Positions 48,501-61,189 of a DNA stretch of 64,000 bases are shown piece after piece. Every line of letters starts with the position of its first letter. Within the stretch, counting starts at the first letter, position 1. Origin of the DNA: Phycomyces blakesleeanus NRRL 1555(-) (Eukaryota; Mucoromycota; Mucoromycetes; Mucorales; Phycomycetaceae); assembly GCF_001638985.1 (NCBI RefSeq), contig NW_017265149.1, positions 186,001 to 250,000 on the forward strand, read 5' to 3'. Under the pieces are notes generated by a model that searched no databases, was not told the DNA's origin, and was given only the letters and a program-made list of their open reading frames with translations. A program made the position numbers and the translations under genes.

Positions 48501-48520
48501 TTTCCAAAGAGTTGTTGTAA
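45507..48520 (+). CDS. THOC1: THO complex subunit 1 (Hpr1)
   Basis: THOC1 is a core part of THO/TREX, which couples transcription to mRNA export in the nucleus. The start MSKFADFRLHAQKAVSECIE is at 45507. Exons follow with short introns: WPEAEKERFYQLSDCLDIAL (45834 on), LTLIEELLDVHTIAGCEDFF (46080), the hallmark NMVPGRGKGLVLLRMCNEML (46350), FYKLFWSIRKYFSSPP (46780), and FQYLSGFTQTEKEN (47350). NQWVINMRESLLNLL (47540), WKASGCPAFEKPP (47750), SPPYRFLYGNVEM (47990) and the last exon to 48520 complete it. A basic nuclear-localisation-type stretch, GRKRKRMAG, is at about 47085. Order and motifs match THOC1/Hpr1. A Tc1-like element sits immediately upstream, so its promoter may be altered in this strain. 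Confidence 0.93.
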
Positions 48521-49098
48521 AAAAAACGGATTTATAGATGTGCATAGTGAGAAAACATAAAGTAATTATACGCACATGCACATGCATATGCACATGCACG
48601 CACACAAATAAAAAAATAATAATTAAAGGATATTGGTGAAAGCACAATAGATCGATCAATACATCATAAATAGGTTTGTAACAAAAAAACAAGGGGAAGA
48701 AAGAAGTAAGGCTTCGATTAATTAAAGAATGCAATTTATTCAACTAAAACCCCACAAAGCTTCAAAAGCTTGATTTCTTTCTTTAATGAATAACGTTTGA
48801 ACCCTTGGAACTTGGAGAGAGAGATGTTTATTATACCTTTCATTCCACTTGCCCGTATTATCCAATATACTAAAGCTAATGTAGATTATATGCATAGATT
48901 CTATAATGATGTAGAGCTTAAAAGCATGTTCATGAAAAAGGAGGAGCAAGGGATAAAGATAAAATACAAAACAAGAACAACAAGAATGCAATAAATAAAT
49001 AAGTAAATAGTATGTAAAAATGCACTTAAAACACTACCTATTCTTATTTTACTCTTTAATAATATTCTTTTCTTTCACCAATTCTTCTTCTTTTTTAC
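48521..49098. other. Intergenic, no gene seen
   Basis: Spacer with a CACATG/GCACAT tandem stretch near 48573-48600. No supported gene. Confidence 0.6.
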
Positions 49099-49815
49099 AT
49101 GCATTCATCATTTCGTACCTTTATTGTCCTGTTGGCCTTTGCTGGTGTAACTGAAACCTTAAACCATCAGAAACAAATTGATGTAGTCAATCAATGTCAG
49201 CATGGTATTCGAGTTGGTTACCAGACAAACGGAAACCGACACTCCCGGACGTTCTCCGTTCGGCCTAATAGCGACAGTCACCGGTTAATAGTTGACTCCG
49301 AGTGGGCGGGACGTATTTGGGCAAGACCATCGTGCGGATCTCGCAGGTGTGGCAGTGTCGCTGGTGCCACAAGCCCAGCTTCGTTAGCAGAGTTCAAGAT
49401 GACAGGCGCCAACGGGGTGGACTACTACGATGTATCATTTGTAGACGGATACAACCTTCCTATCCGTATTGCACCAACCGTAGTTTCTGGACTAGACCAC
49501 CTGGATTCTAATGATCTGATGCATTGTCAACCAACTGTCTGTAAAAGCCTGCCGGTCTGTCCTGTAGATCTTCGGTATCAGGACAGTAAAGGAAAGTTTG
49601 TGGCTTGTAGAAGTGCTTGTTCAAGATACCAGGATGATGCATATTGCTGCACAGGAGAATTTAGCACACCTGAAACATGCAGTACAAACCACTATGCGAA
49701 CGCGATCAAGAATGCATGTCCAAACTCCTACAGTTACGCCTATGATGACCAGACTAGTGTGTATGTGTGTAAAGCAAGACATTATACTGTCACATTTTGT
49801 CCACAAGAAGACTGA
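49099..49815 (+). CDS. Secreted thaumatin-like protein
   Basis: A single exon encodes 238 residues. MHSSFRTFIVLLAFAGVTET is a signal peptide, so export is expected. The thaumatin fold is recognised by the order of motifs: VNQCQHGIRVGYQTN near the mature N-terminus, EFKMTGANGVDYYDVSFVDG, YNLPIRIAPTV, then the cysteine-rich C-terminal part CRSACSRYQDDAYCCTG and NACPNSYSYAYDDQTS. I count 14 cysteines after the signal, close to the 16 of large thaumatin-like proteins. Fungal members may act on beta-glucans or in cell-wall remodelling; activity here is unknown. The absence of introns contrasts with its neighbours. Confidence 0.9.
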   Translation: MHSSFRTFIVLLAFAGVTETLNHQKQIDVVNQCQHGIRVGYQTNGNRHSRTFSVRPNSDSHRLIVDSEWAGRIWARPSCGSRRCGSVAGATSPASLAEFKMTGANGVDYYDVSFVDGYNLPIRIAPTVVSGLDHLDSNDLMHCQPTVCKSLPVCPVDLRYQDSKGKFVACRSACSRYQDDAYCCTGEFSTPETCSTNHYANAIKNACPNSYSYAYDDQTSVYVCKARHYTVTFCPQED

Positions 49816-50673
49816 TACAGCTTACTACTGTTATTGATATTACCATTGCCATTTCCATTTCCATTGTCATTGTCATTTCCCTTATGTTCTACAGAGATTG
49901 TTACCTTGACTATTGTATTATTTCCATTACTTGTAGACTTTTGTTTTATTCTTCTGTCTCTCCTTTCATCGATATTATTACATACGCTCTTTTAAAATGG
50001 AATTTGCGCTCTTGAAAAAAAAAGTAACGACAAAAGTTCGTCAAACCTTACTACTGAACCAGGGCTTAAATGTTTATTGTTACATGTCCTAAAGGCATGT
50101 GTGTGTGTGGGTGGGTGGGTGTGTTTTGAGGTATTAAATTTTCTTTTAAGAATATATGTATATTTTTATATAAGCATAGTTTGTGTGAAATAAAGCTAGT
50201 TTTTATGTTTTGCTGCTGATAATATTTCTAGTGCAATTGAGTAAAATATGTGTGATCTATGCAACACAATTGGTCTAATGCTGTTGTAATATATATAATT
50301 TATATAATTTATATAAGAGCCATTAATAATTATACATATGCTATTTATTACTGTTCTATGTAGAAGCAAAGCTTGTTACTCTTATATTAAACTTATTAAT
50401 ATATATAGATATATATAAATAATTTTTTTTATTCTAACAAACAAATATATATATACCAGATTGGCTTCTTATATCTTAAAAAGGAAACAACAGGGTAGCA
50501 TCCGAATGCGTATAACATCAATCTTTATCTATATAAAAGCAACAGGCTCTTTAAGATCTCTTTCTTTTTCTTTTCTTTCTCTTCCTTAACTCTCTCTCTC
50601 TCTCTCTCTCTTTTCTTCACTTGCTTTCCACTCTTCTTTTACTCTTCCTTTACAAGCACGGACGTACGCACAA
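49816..50673. other. Intergenic, CaMK 5' flank
   Basis: The left part has imperfect CATTGTCATTTCC-type repeats (about 49840-49880) and a TG-rich run near 50095-50120. A long CT-rich tract (about 50555-50650) precedes the kinase start and is typical of fungal promoters. No gene seen. Confidence 0.55.
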
Positions 50674-52776
50674 ATGGGATTCTTTGATTCGATTACCAGC
50701 ATGGTAAATTCTGGTTTCCATCAACCACCTTCTTATGAAAAACGAAAGCTCTATCGTTTTGCGGAAGTTCTTGGTAAGACAAGCAATTATTACAAAAAAA
50801 GAAAGAAGAGTAGTCGTACTAGAAATTTAGTTATTTTATTTTAATTTTTTTTCATTATATATCTATTCATTATAATATTACTATTGCTACTGAAATTTGA
50901 AATATATATACATACATTTATCAATTAATGTTCCAATTATGCAGGCAGTGGTACTTTCGGTACTGTCAGACAAGCTACCCGTATATCAGACAAAAAGGAA
51001 GTGGCAATAAAGGTTATCTCCAAAAAGTTTATGAAAGGACATTATGACATGGTTCACTCTGAGATGGAGATCATGCAAGGTCTTGATCATCCTAATGTCA
51101 TTGGTTTCTATGATTGGTTTGAATCCCGGTAAGCCATGTTTGTTAATTATGATGGTGATGGTGATGGTGATGGTGATTATGATTATGATTATGATTGTAA
51201 AAGATATCTCTTTTTCTTCTTCTTTTACTAAACAAAAATTTGTTTATTTGTTTGATAGTGATCACTTTTATCTTGTGTTTGAGTTGTAAGTCTATTATTC
51301 TATGATTATTTGCTAGTCGATCAAGCAAATAAGCAAGAGAAAATTGATGAATGGAAAGGGAACTAACGTGTAATGTGTTAGGGCTACTGGTGGTGAATTG
51401 TTTGAACGTCTGTTTGAGCGTGGCAAATTTACAGAAAAGGATGCAGTTTTGATTGTAAAGTCGGTTGTGAATGGTTTACAGTATATTCACGCACATAATG
51501 TTATTCACAGAGGTATGCTTTGTCTACCATGTTTTAAACGTCGAGGATGAAGTTAGCTAATCGTTCGGCTAGATATGAAGCCTGAAAATTTGCTCTTCAA
51601 GAGTCCAGACTCGGATGCCAACCTAGCCATTTGTGACTTTGGGTAAGTGGCATTGTATATATATATGTGTGTGTTGATACACATCTACGCCTATATGCAC
51701 ACGTAAGCAACAAGTAGAGTATTTATCCTTTACACACACACACATATATATATATATATATGGATATTAGTATTGCAACAGAAGCAGTTGCGGATCCATC
51801 TGGAGATCAACCTATTTGTGGTTCACCCGGTTATGTTGGTAAGAATAATTTTTTGTGCAATTATTAAAGCAACAAAAAAAAAGGAATTGTAAATATTTAC
51901 ATGGATTTTGATTGATTGATTGATTTATTTGTTTTGGGTACATGCAGCACCAGAGGTTATTCTCGGACATGGCTATTCTTCTGCAGTAGACATGTGGGCG
52001 ATGGGGTAAATATTATTGTCATTAGTACTATTAATTGGTTATTTCTTAGAAAATTAAACCTTGTTGATTAACTCGATCGATGGGCTGAATTGATCCTAAC
52101 TGAATCGTTTATCTCTTCTTTTAGTGTGATTACCTATGTATTGTAAGTCCCTTGTTTATATATGTATATGTATATGTATATGTATATATATATATATGTA
52201 CACAAAGAGATCAGTGAAACTGAGCTCAATTTCCTTGTATAGGTTATGTGGTTACCAACCTTTCCAGGCTGAAGATCAGGTAGAGCTTTTTGATTCCATC
52301 AGCCACGCTCGTTTTGAATTCCACGAAAGATACTGGCGAAACATTTCCTTGGATGGTGAGAAACAATTTGCCTTTTTTAAATATAATATAATATAAATGT
52401 ATAATTGGGAGTACACATAAATTACACAAGATGAAAAGACGGATACTGATATTGATATTAAGCCAAGGATTTCATTCGTGGTCTGCTCACATTGGATTCT
52501 AAGAAACGTATGACAGCAACCGAGGCATTGAACCACAAATGGATGACAGGCGTCGATGCTACAGACATTGATATCCTTGAGACCGTCAGAGCCAACTTCA
52601 ATCCTCGCAGAACTCTCAAGAAGGCTGTTCGGGCAGTCAATATGCTGAACCGTATGAGAACCAGCGTTTCCTCTCTTTCGCCTACCAATTCAGAGACTAC
52701 AAAGACAGACGTACCAGCCACAAAACCTCATGTCATACAAGAAGAAATCACGAAGCATCAGACTGCACCAGTCTAA
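50674..52776 (+). CDS. CMK1: Calcium/calmodulin-dependent protein kinase type
   Basis: A serine/threonine kinase of the CaMK group, in many short exons. It starts MGFFDSITSMVNSGFHQPPS at 50674. The Gly-rich loop GSGTFGTVRQA (50945) is followed by the ATP lysine in EVAIKVISKK. Further motifs are FELATGGELFERLFERGKF (about 51280-51425), the catalytic loop HRDMKPENLL (51505-51595), DFGIATEAVADPSGD (51635-51805), the activation-loop end GSPGYVAPEVILGHGYSS, VDMWAMGVITYVLLCGYQPF, and subdomain XI LDSKKRMTATEALNHKWM (about 52490-52540). The tail after the kinase contains basic, hydrophobic RRTLKKAVRAVNMLNRMRTS, which could be the autoinhibitory/calmodulin-binding helix. The length of about 380 residues fits CMK1-type kinases. 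Confidence 0.92.
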
Positions 52777-54308
52777 AACCCAAAAAAAAAGAACTTTTGT
52801 GTAGATGGAATATTCGAGCCAAGAACATTCCACACAAACTTAACCTTATTAACTTGTAATCTCTCTTCTCATCTTTCTCTCTCTCTCTATTATTATTTAT
52901 ATTTATATTCATATTATTATTATTCATAAAGTATCAATATACCCCTCCCTTCTTCCTTATAAATCTAAAATATATCATCAGTATTGCGTACAGCTTGTTG
53001 GTATCCTTTTGGCTTGTCAATCTTCATGAGGCTTGGAAAATAAACAAGCAATAAAACTGTTTGCCACTTGAACAAACCTCCTTGTTAATGTGCCACTTTC
53101 ACATGTCACAAACTATATCTGTGGCTTTTATTCCTATTTGGTTAACTAAAGACGAGGTTGAGGCGGGTCTACATAAATTATATTCATATTCAATATCCAA
53201 TATTCAATACTCAATAGTCTAAAAAAAAAAGAATATTCCCCACGAGTCAGGTTACTTTTAAAAGACCAAGTACGAAAGGGCAACGTCCGCCCCAACAATC
53301 AAGAACCAAGGATATTCGCTGATAAGCATTTTTTATACACACGCACTGTGAGTAAGAAAAATAAAATAAATAGAGGTGTTTTGACTCCTATACACAGTAT
53401 ATATGCTTCTTTGAGAGTTCAAACCACTTCTACTCATTTGGGATACCATAAGATTTGAATACAAAAAGCTCAAAGGCTCAAGTTTTCCTACTATCTAGTA
53501 TCTAGAGTACTTAAAAATAAAAGTAATAAAGAACAATATGTTATGAGTCAAAAAAAAAGTTCATGTTTCACACCTTTGGAATTCCAAGGATTTTATGGAT
53601 TTTTAAACAAGATCAAGTAATAAATATATATATATATACTTTGCTCCAAAAAGGGTTTCTTATTGGTTCTTTCTTTGGTTTGCTAATTTTATTCTGTGGC
53701 AATACAGCTGGTATAAATCAAAAACATGGATATTTATGATTGGAGTAACAGCTTGAATATTATGCGATTAAAATATAACTATCAATCTTTATATTTCCTC
53801 TTAATAATAGGAAAATTATATTGATCATACAAGCGTCAGTTTTAAGTAAATAAAGTAAATTCACTAATTGTTAAATAAGCCTTTAACAAACATATATCAT
53901 GTACCTTATAGTTCTATGATGGCCCTGGGGGAAGTAGTTGTGCGTCTTCAAAGACAAGAGATGCCTATACACGCACCAAATATTTGCCTGTCCGACGTGT
54001 ACCCATTGACAATACAAAAAGGTTTGGCACCCTTTTCCTTGGCTTGTGCTACTAATAAATCCTTTTATATACTAAAGAAAGATTTTTAAGACTATTGATA
54101 TCATAATTTATGCTGATTGTACCTACATGTACATACATATATCTGTTTATAAATTTAAATTAGATATAGCAATACTAAATGATCTCAAATTTTCTTTTGT
54201 GTATCAGAGTTTTTATTATGGTTATATGGAGATAAATTCATACATCTTGATAATTAACTTATTTGAAAACAAGATAATAGTAATAGTGTTACAGCTATAG
54301 AAATCTAA
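52777..54308. other. Intergenic, with a doubtful coding remnant
   Basis: Mostly AT-rich with simple repeats near 52890-52925. On the minus strand, about 54050-53900, a frame reads VAQAKEKGAKPFCIVNGYTS then DRQIFGACIGISCL, a TGA, and TTTSPRAIIEL. It looks protein-like but overlaps other open frames and is not assigned. Confidence 0.35.
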
Positions 54309-54633
54309 TCAAGGGAGGTATTTAACTATTGCATCCATCAGCCACAGCTTCCGTACTTTGACACTAGGCGGCGGATTTGGTTCGCTGTAGTACTGGGTTG
54401 TCTTTTCCCCAGTGACATCCCATACTGTAACATACTCAAAATCTCTCCCTCTAATATTGACTTTAATGTCAATCTTGTCCAGGCCAAAACGCATCTTCAT
54501 GGCCAATATGTCATATTTAACCCCCTTTCGATCGTCAATTGGGAACTGGGTATTGAAGATAGCTACTAGATCAATTGATTGAGAAGAAGGATATTCTGGA
54601 ACTGGTTCATCCCCATCATATGCATATAAAGCT

Positions 54634-54668
<35 letters not shown>

Positions 54669-56482
54669 TTCTGGTTTAGTTAATACATACATATAAATAT
54701 ATATATATATCTTGGCAGAAACTTACACACAATCGGAAGAATATCCTTTTTCCAAGCAATATGTTTAGTAATCCACCCATCTTCACTAACCGGTTCACCT
54801 TTGTGAATATATACATGGAACTTGTCTTTTACGGACGGGGTGTTTTTCTCAGGCATGTCATTGGATGAGCACAGCTTTATGCCATATGCACGGCGCAAAA
54901 TCCGCTGGGTAATTGCACGTGGTCTGGCTCCGAACAATGTTGCTCCTCTCATCACTGCCATATTTCCGTCTTTTATAACCTTGAAATGCTTGACTCGACT
55001 ACCGAAAGTATCATTTATCCGAGCTTGAAGGTACGGTGACTGCCCAAATCCTCCAGTAATAAACATAACATCCAGGTGTCTACCTCCAATTTGTGCGAAC
55101 TGCTTCTCTATCATACCAAGTACTTCATCTACTACTGGATCAAATACTTTTTTGTGAATTTCATCCAATGAGTATGTTTCATCATCGCTGATATCTGGAT
55201 GGCCTTGTATATACATTCTTTTTAGCTTTTTTATACAGTAAGATTTCTCTTCTTGATCGCCAACAAACGTTTCCTATACACATACATAAAGAAATTACAT
55301 ACTATTATTCTCAATTCCATTCTAAATAATATGTGTTTAAAGCCTTGTGCATTTAATGAATCTTACTTTAATCACAAGGCTAAATTCCCACAGTGCATCT
55401 TGTATGTCCTTTTCACTGTAGTTGGGGTATTTGGAAACCTTCTCTCTCAATAGAGCCTCAAATCGAGCATCCAAAAAAGTTGATCCACAAGAACTTCCAG
55501 TGCCCATTGTGATTTCTTTTAGACCGCTTGTTCCGGACGAATCATCCTTTTCAAATACAGCGAGATCAACAGTTCCACCACCAGCATCACAGATCATATA
55601 AAGACTTCCGTGGGTTAGGTTTAATTCAGGAGACTGGTCTTCAGCATACAGGGCAGCCGCAACAGCCTCATCAATAATCAATAGCTTTCCAGGTTCATCG
55701 TATTTTGTAATGATACCAGCCAAGATAGCTGCCTCTCTCATGATATTTTTGGATTCTTCGGACCACATAGTCGGGACCGTCATGCAGTATCTGTATCTGG
55801 AAGGGTCGCGAAATTTGGGATATTTTTTAGGTATTTTGCTGATATCTTTGTGCATTCTACTCAAATAGTCACCGATGACTATAATACAATATTGTATGCT
55901 TTAAGGTTGCTTGTGCTTGTGTTTGTACTTTTGGTTACGACTTTTGTAAGTTGGCTTTATTTAATTGTTATTATTTTGATCCTTACTTTTTACTGGGGTC
56001 ATATTGGGTGGTAAAGGTGGAAGACCTTCTTTGATGGTTCTGTCCAGCCACAGTTTGACTTTGCTGATATGATACCCAGAATCAGGGTGTTTTCGGAAGT
56101 TGTGCTCGGCCGATCTTCCATACGTAAACTTTTTTTCTGATTCTTTCTTGTAAAGCATTGTGGATGGCATATTCTTATATCTCCAAAAATAACTATAGCA
56201 ATTAACACACAATAAAATGAACTATTAGGATAGCTGTATGTATATATAATATCTGCCTGTTGGTCTTTGCTTAATATCTAAGCTAATCGATAGCCTACCT
56301 ATCGTAATAGTTTTTATTTTGTTCAGAGTTTAGGTCCAATACATAATATCCAGAGAAGGTTGTTCCAAAATCTAATTAATGAAATTGCATATCAATATTT
56401 AACACTAAAGAAAAAAACATATACACACTAGGCCTTTACCTATTCCAATGACAGCATCATAGTCATTCAAAGTCTCTGTCAT
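54309..56482 (-). CDS. HSPA12-like Hsp70-related protein, copy B (intact motifs)
   Basis: Six exons at about 56482-56439, 56372-56300, 56195-55990, 55880-55355, 55273-54728 and 54633-54309. The start MTETLNDYDAVIGI leads across intron 1 into DFGTTFSGYYVLD, the first phosphate loop. A short linker holds YKNMPSTMLYKK and VKLWLDRTIKEG. YRYCMTVPTMWSEESKNIMR and the second phosphate loop CDAGGGTVDLAVFE follow. The adenosine-binding motif is in ITGGFGQSPYLQ. The protein ends LWLMDAIVKYLP. It lacks the canonical Hsp70 peptide-binding domain, as expected for HSPA12-type proteins, whose client range is poorly defined. It is a paralogue of copy A, with about 20 kb and opposite orientation between them, and keeps all ATPase motifs. 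Confidence 0.9.
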
Positions 56483-58369
56483 TTTTAGAGTGTAAAATCG
56501 ACTTTTGCAGAGACCGAAAGAAAAAAGGAAACGGAAAAGAGAAAAGAGAAAAGAGATGTTACAAAATGAGCTTAAAAATATTATATATATATTATTTTTT
56601 TCTCTTTTAATTACCATTTCTTGAAATGGCTTTCTGATATTGTCACACTAAAAAATCAAACCCATCTTTGAGAAACCTTATAAAAGGCCAAGAAGTATAT
56701 TGATCTGGATACGTCCAAAAATTCTCTAACTCACATTCTATTTTATGTTTTACTATAAAGGTCATACATACACTTTTTACTATATACATATTTTGTATAC
56801 ATGCCCATTGAAGAATAATATAAGTTTTGCATTAGGCAAAGATGAGTACCAATATAGCAAGTGCATTCCACATAAAATGGTTGTACATGTTTGAACCAAA
56901 CATAAAGATTATCACCTCTCGTCTCACCAACAGTATTACTGTTACCTTTTAGAGTATAAAATATCAATTTATATATCTTGATTCTATTTTCCTTCTTCTT
57001 TAACTCTTTCCCTGGTTTTATCTTCATATGATTTTAAATAATCGAGCCTGCCTTTTTCTTTCTTTTTTTACTTCTCTTATATAAAATATATATTTACTTC
57101 AGATACTTTTGATAACCATTAAATCCAACTTATTAGCTTATATTATACTATACAATACATAGAATCAACTGCACAAATTGTAACTTTCCCCATCAAACTG
57201 TGCTATACAAAATAACCCAGGCCATGTATTTGATTTAATTTGTATTTATGTTAGATTTTAAGATACCATTTAAGACAAGTAAGTAAACAAAAGCCTGTAT
57301 GTCAATATATATACTTTACTGAAGAATAGTTAATTGGAATTTAACGATTTTAAGAATAAAGATCATGGTGTACAATTAAAGATCCAACCTTCGGTAAGGT
57401 AGCTATTTCAATGACCCAAAGGATCTAATTGTTGGTGTCTCAATTGTAATATTTATAATAATAATAATAATAAAGATGTAGCTACTTAATATGACTTTAT
57501 TTGTGTAAAGTAATGTATTATATAAGGATAGTGTTTATATATAATTGTTTATATATCAACCAGATCTGTGTGTGTGTGTGCGTGTGCGTTTACTAGATAA
57601 TTCTCAGCTATTATAAATATCCAAGGTTTTTGCATAAGCCCACATATATGTATATATATATGTATATAAATACATCATTGCATTCATTCAATTCGTTTAA
57701 TCCAAGGCATGATTATAGAAAATTAATTGTATTGTATTGTATCTTATTTTATTTTGGCTACTTAATGTACCAATGTATTGTTCTTTTCCAATATTAGATT
57801 ACTGAAAATTCTTATTAATGCTGTACAGAATAATCATGTCCTTATACAGGACATGCTTCCCAGAGACCGTTAATAGAGCTGTCGAGAACCTGCTTAAACC
57901 GAATCAATTATGAGTTTATTATTAATCACAGTCTTGAAATTATCAAGTAGGTATACATATATGTTTATGATTAAATACATAATCTCTGGGCTTCTTTCTT
58001 TCTATTCTTATGAACCCTGCATATTTATTATGTAAAATACCAGGCCTTGACAATTAATCGACAAAGCAGATTCTTTATTGATGCATAATAATATACTCAA
58101 TAAGCATCTCAATATATTTCTCTGGTCTAACCAAGAGAGCTTCTACAATAGTATATATATATATATATATAATGCGTACAAAGACTTGGGCCCCTTTTGG
58201 GAGCTCCATTCCCTCCCACCCCCTACACAACAAAATCCCTTCCGCAGAACCAGATTACAAACCTTAAACTCCGTGACTTGGTATTCGATCCAATATATTG
58301 TCATATAACCAAGGAGTAAAGAGCACAAAATATTTGTCAAGTTTACTCGTCGTGCACCTTTCTCAACTT
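56483..58369. other. Intergenic, no gene seen
   Basis: A long AT-rich spacer between divergently placed genes with simple repeats (ATA near 57455, TGTG near 57570, AT near 58150). A short inverted pair, GTCCTTATACAGGAC, lies near 57840. No coding exon supported. Confidence 0.6.
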
Positions 58370-60244
58370 ATGTCTCCATCCGATTTACCAGTCGAGATTC
58401 TCACCAAGGCTGCTGGCTTTGTTTCAAAATACGATCTTCTTCAATGTACATACGTTTGTCGAGCATGGAAAGAGCCCTTCCAGGATGTTTTTATGCAAGA
58501 GCTTGTTTTATCCGGTACAAGAACGATCAATAATGCAGTAAATCCATCTGCAAATATATACAGCCAATACCAAAGATATGGCCATCTTGTCCGAAGATTA
58601 ACTCTGAAACCAAAAAGATTAACAGCAAACGAGAAATTTCTGATACTTCAACAACACTTTCCGCACATCAGATCTCTCTGTATCTCTGAACTCGGATTAG
58701 ATAATAGTCTACAAGCAGATTCATTTGATTGGAGCTCATGGGGAAAGATAACAGAGCTGGATATAACCATCCGTCTTTATGGAAATACAAACCCACAAAA
58801 TGAGTCTCTCGACACACTAAGATCCTTTCGTAATCTTCGAAGACTGTCGTTTCTTTCATGCATCGAGATAAACTCATACGGAATAGATATATTTGACTAT
58901 GGCAAGGTTGGATTTGCATTTCATAACATCGAGACTCTTCACACATATCTTCCTCAGCTTGAATATCTGAAGCTAGAGACGGGATTTGGAGTCTTTTCAA
59001 AAGAAGACTTGATGGATATCCAAAACATATTACCAGCAAAGAAAATGAGCACACTGATAATTACAAGTGGAAACCTTATCGTTCCATGGTTGTGTTACTT
59101 TGCTCAAAAGTATCCCAATCTCAAGATGCTTGAGCTACAGAGTGGAAAGGCACCGCGTACCTTGTTCGAGCCCAATGACCCGTACACAGAAATAGCAATA
59201 TCAAGATTCCTAAACACCTCCTCTGCATTCAACCATTTGCACAAAATCATGATTAAGGAGTATGATGTCCAAGAAAGAATATTTCCTGTATTTTGGAAGA
59301 TTCTCAGTCCGTCAAACACAACCATCAACTCAGTATCCTACATCACAAGATATACAAAGAACAATTGGGAGCACTTTAAGAAGATTATAAAGATACCTTC
59401 TGGCGTACGCTCCACAACCCTCAAGGCACTTTTTATTCAGGCAAGGACCAACGATGCCATCGCAGCACCGATTACAGGAGTAGTTGAACTGTGCCCTAAC
59501 TTGGTATATTTGAACCTTGAATGCGAGCGAGAAAAGGTGGAGCTGGATGTTATCTTGGATCAGTGTTCCAGAATAAGAAAACTACGGATCCATGGCGGGC
59601 AATTGGTTACCAGTAAATATGCAACTCTGGATTCACCAGTACATGGCCTCGAGCGCATAGATATGCTGGCACTAAAGGTGGACTGTACCGTCTTTTCGTA
59701 CATTTCTTCCCGGTGCAGAAGTCTGTCACACATGAACCTTCAGTATATGCGCATATATGGATTCTCACAGGAAACACGAGAGCTCTGTATTTCTATGCCA
59801 CATACTAAGCTCTCGGAACTTTTGCTTTACGCTGTAAGCCTTCACTTGTCAGACGAGCACCCAAGATCAGACACAGACATCAAATTTATCCTGACTCCAA
59901 AAGTGGATAATTCAGATAGGTCAGATACTACAACAGTGGATCGCATTTCTTCATACACCTGGAGATACATGTTCTGGGTCAGCTGTGCCTACACATACCG
60001 AAAGACCGATATGCGTGAGATGGACAATGAAGAAGTTGAACATGCCACACAATACTTTAACCAATTCAAGCCTAGAAACAGTATTGTGAACGGACTGGAG
60101 AAACACATGGCTATTGAAGGATGCTCGGATATCTATGAATGGGAAAAGGATCTACCGAATGGATATGCAATATTTGAGTGTGCGTATGTAGGGACAGTAT
60201 GTTATAAACCTGCAACAATAGAGCGAAAAAGTGTGATTTTATAA
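58370..60244 (+). CDS. F-box protein with leucine-rich repeats
   Basis: A single exon of 624 codons. The start MSPSDLPVEILTKAAGFVSK at 58370 was chosen because the F-box (LPVEIL...YDLLQCTYVCRAW) begins there; an in-frame ATG at 58298 would add 24 residues. The rest has irregular leucine-rich repeats, such as HFPHIRSLCISELGLD, LRSFRNLRRLSFLSCIEI and GVVELCPNLVYLNLECE. F-box proteins act as substrate adaptors for SCF ubiquitin ligases; the substrate is unknown. Such F-box/LRR genes are numerous and often intron-poor in Mucorales. The frame is fully open. Confidence 0.85.
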   Translation: MSPSDLPVEILTKAAGFVSKYDLLQCTYVCRAWKEPFQDVFMQELVLSGTRTINNAVNPSANIYSQYQRYGHLVRRLTLKPKRLTANEKFLILQQHFPHIRSLCISELGLDNSLQADSFDWSSWGKITELDITIRLYGNTNPQNESLDTLRSFRNLRRLSFLSCIEINSYGIDIFDYGKVGFAFHNIETLHTYLPQLEYLKLETGFGVFSKEDLMDIQNILPAKKMSTLIITSGNLIVPWLCYFAQKYPNLKMLELQSGKAPRTLFEPNDPYTEIAISRFLNTSSAFNHLHKIMIKEYDVQERIFPVFWKILSPSNTTINSVSYITRYTKNNWEHFKKIIKIPSGVRSTTLKALFIQARTNDAIAAPITGVVELCPNLVYLNLECEREKVELDVILDQCSRIRKLRIHGGQLVTSKYATLDSPVHGLERIDMLALKVDCTVFSYISSRCRSLSHMNLQYMRIYGFSQETRELCISMPHTKLSELLLYAVSLHLSDEHPRSDTDIKFILTPKVDNSDRSDTTTVDRISSYTWRYMFWVSCAYTYRKTDMREMDNEEVEHATQYFNQFKPRNSIVNGLEKHMAIEGCSDIYEWEKDLPNGYAIFECAYVGTVCYKPATIERKSVIL

Positions 60245-61189
60245 CATGAATTTAAGAAGTATCAGTAAACTCCTTTGATGTGCGCAAACACTTGATAATA
60301 GCTAAACAATTACTTTACATACACACCTCCACAAATATATAAAGAAAATGTATAGAAAGTGTTGTGGATATCAATATTCAAATGTATTAAACCGAATTAA
60401 ATAATTAATTAATTAATTAATTAATTAATCAGTCAATCAATCAAGCAATTAATTAATAAACAGGAGTTACTATAGTTATAACTATTATTTCTTCATAGTG
60501 TTGAACTCTGGTAATATTCTGAAACTGATGAATATATTCTAAGCTAGTCTCCTCCACCCCTTAAGAAGTTAAGCTAGTAAGTTATAGAGTCATAATACTA
60601 AGAAAGTATGCCAATTTAAATAACACTTGTTTTTTAAAGACGTCAACCTATGCATAATTCTAAAAATTATATCAGTTAGGCCTTTTACTGTATTCATTAT
60701 ATATGTATTATGATTAAGGATTTGAATATGTTTTATATGCTTCGGTAGATTAGTATATGTAATTCGACTAGCAGAAAATGGATCCCTCCTCCCTTCCTTC
60801 CCTCCCTCTTTGGGTTCTTGGTTTCTTAAAGTAGCCCAATAATTCATAATACCATTTGACTCGACTGTCTTTGGCCTGGTATAATAGTCAAATAGTTCAA
60901 TATTCTAGTAAAGCTTGAGGATATGTGCAATAAAATGATCGCAATTTTGGGAGTGGGTATTCACTCTTTCTCTCTATACAATCAAAGGCAAACCCGATTC
61001 TACTTTTGAGTCCACTATATATATAATAAAGCAAGGGATATATTCAACGTACAACTGCTTACTGGTAATAATATCTAAAGCCTTCAAGCTTCAAATAGAC
61101 GCTGGTAGGTATGCTTATTATTTAAATAAAGATATAAAAAAAAGGTCAATATCTGGCATGATCACTCTTGACATCAATTACAGAGCCTC
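60245..61189. other. Intergenic, (TTAA)n repeat
   Basis: A tandem ATTA/TTAA tract spans about 60402-60430 and a CCTT-rich tract lies near 60785-60810. No gene seen. Confidence 0.6.

Noticed and set aside
48740..48994. Open frames on both strands downstream of THOC1
   Set aside because: No motif, splice context or codon preference; overlapping opposite frames suggest chance.
56743..57027. 94-codon minus frame upstream of HSPA12-like copy B
   Set aside because: Low complexity with no domain; it overlaps ordinary AT-rich spacer and lacks splice support.
57830..57860. Short inverted pair GTCCTTATACAGGAC as a possible terminator or element end
   Set aside because: Too short and isolated, with no element or gene end associated.
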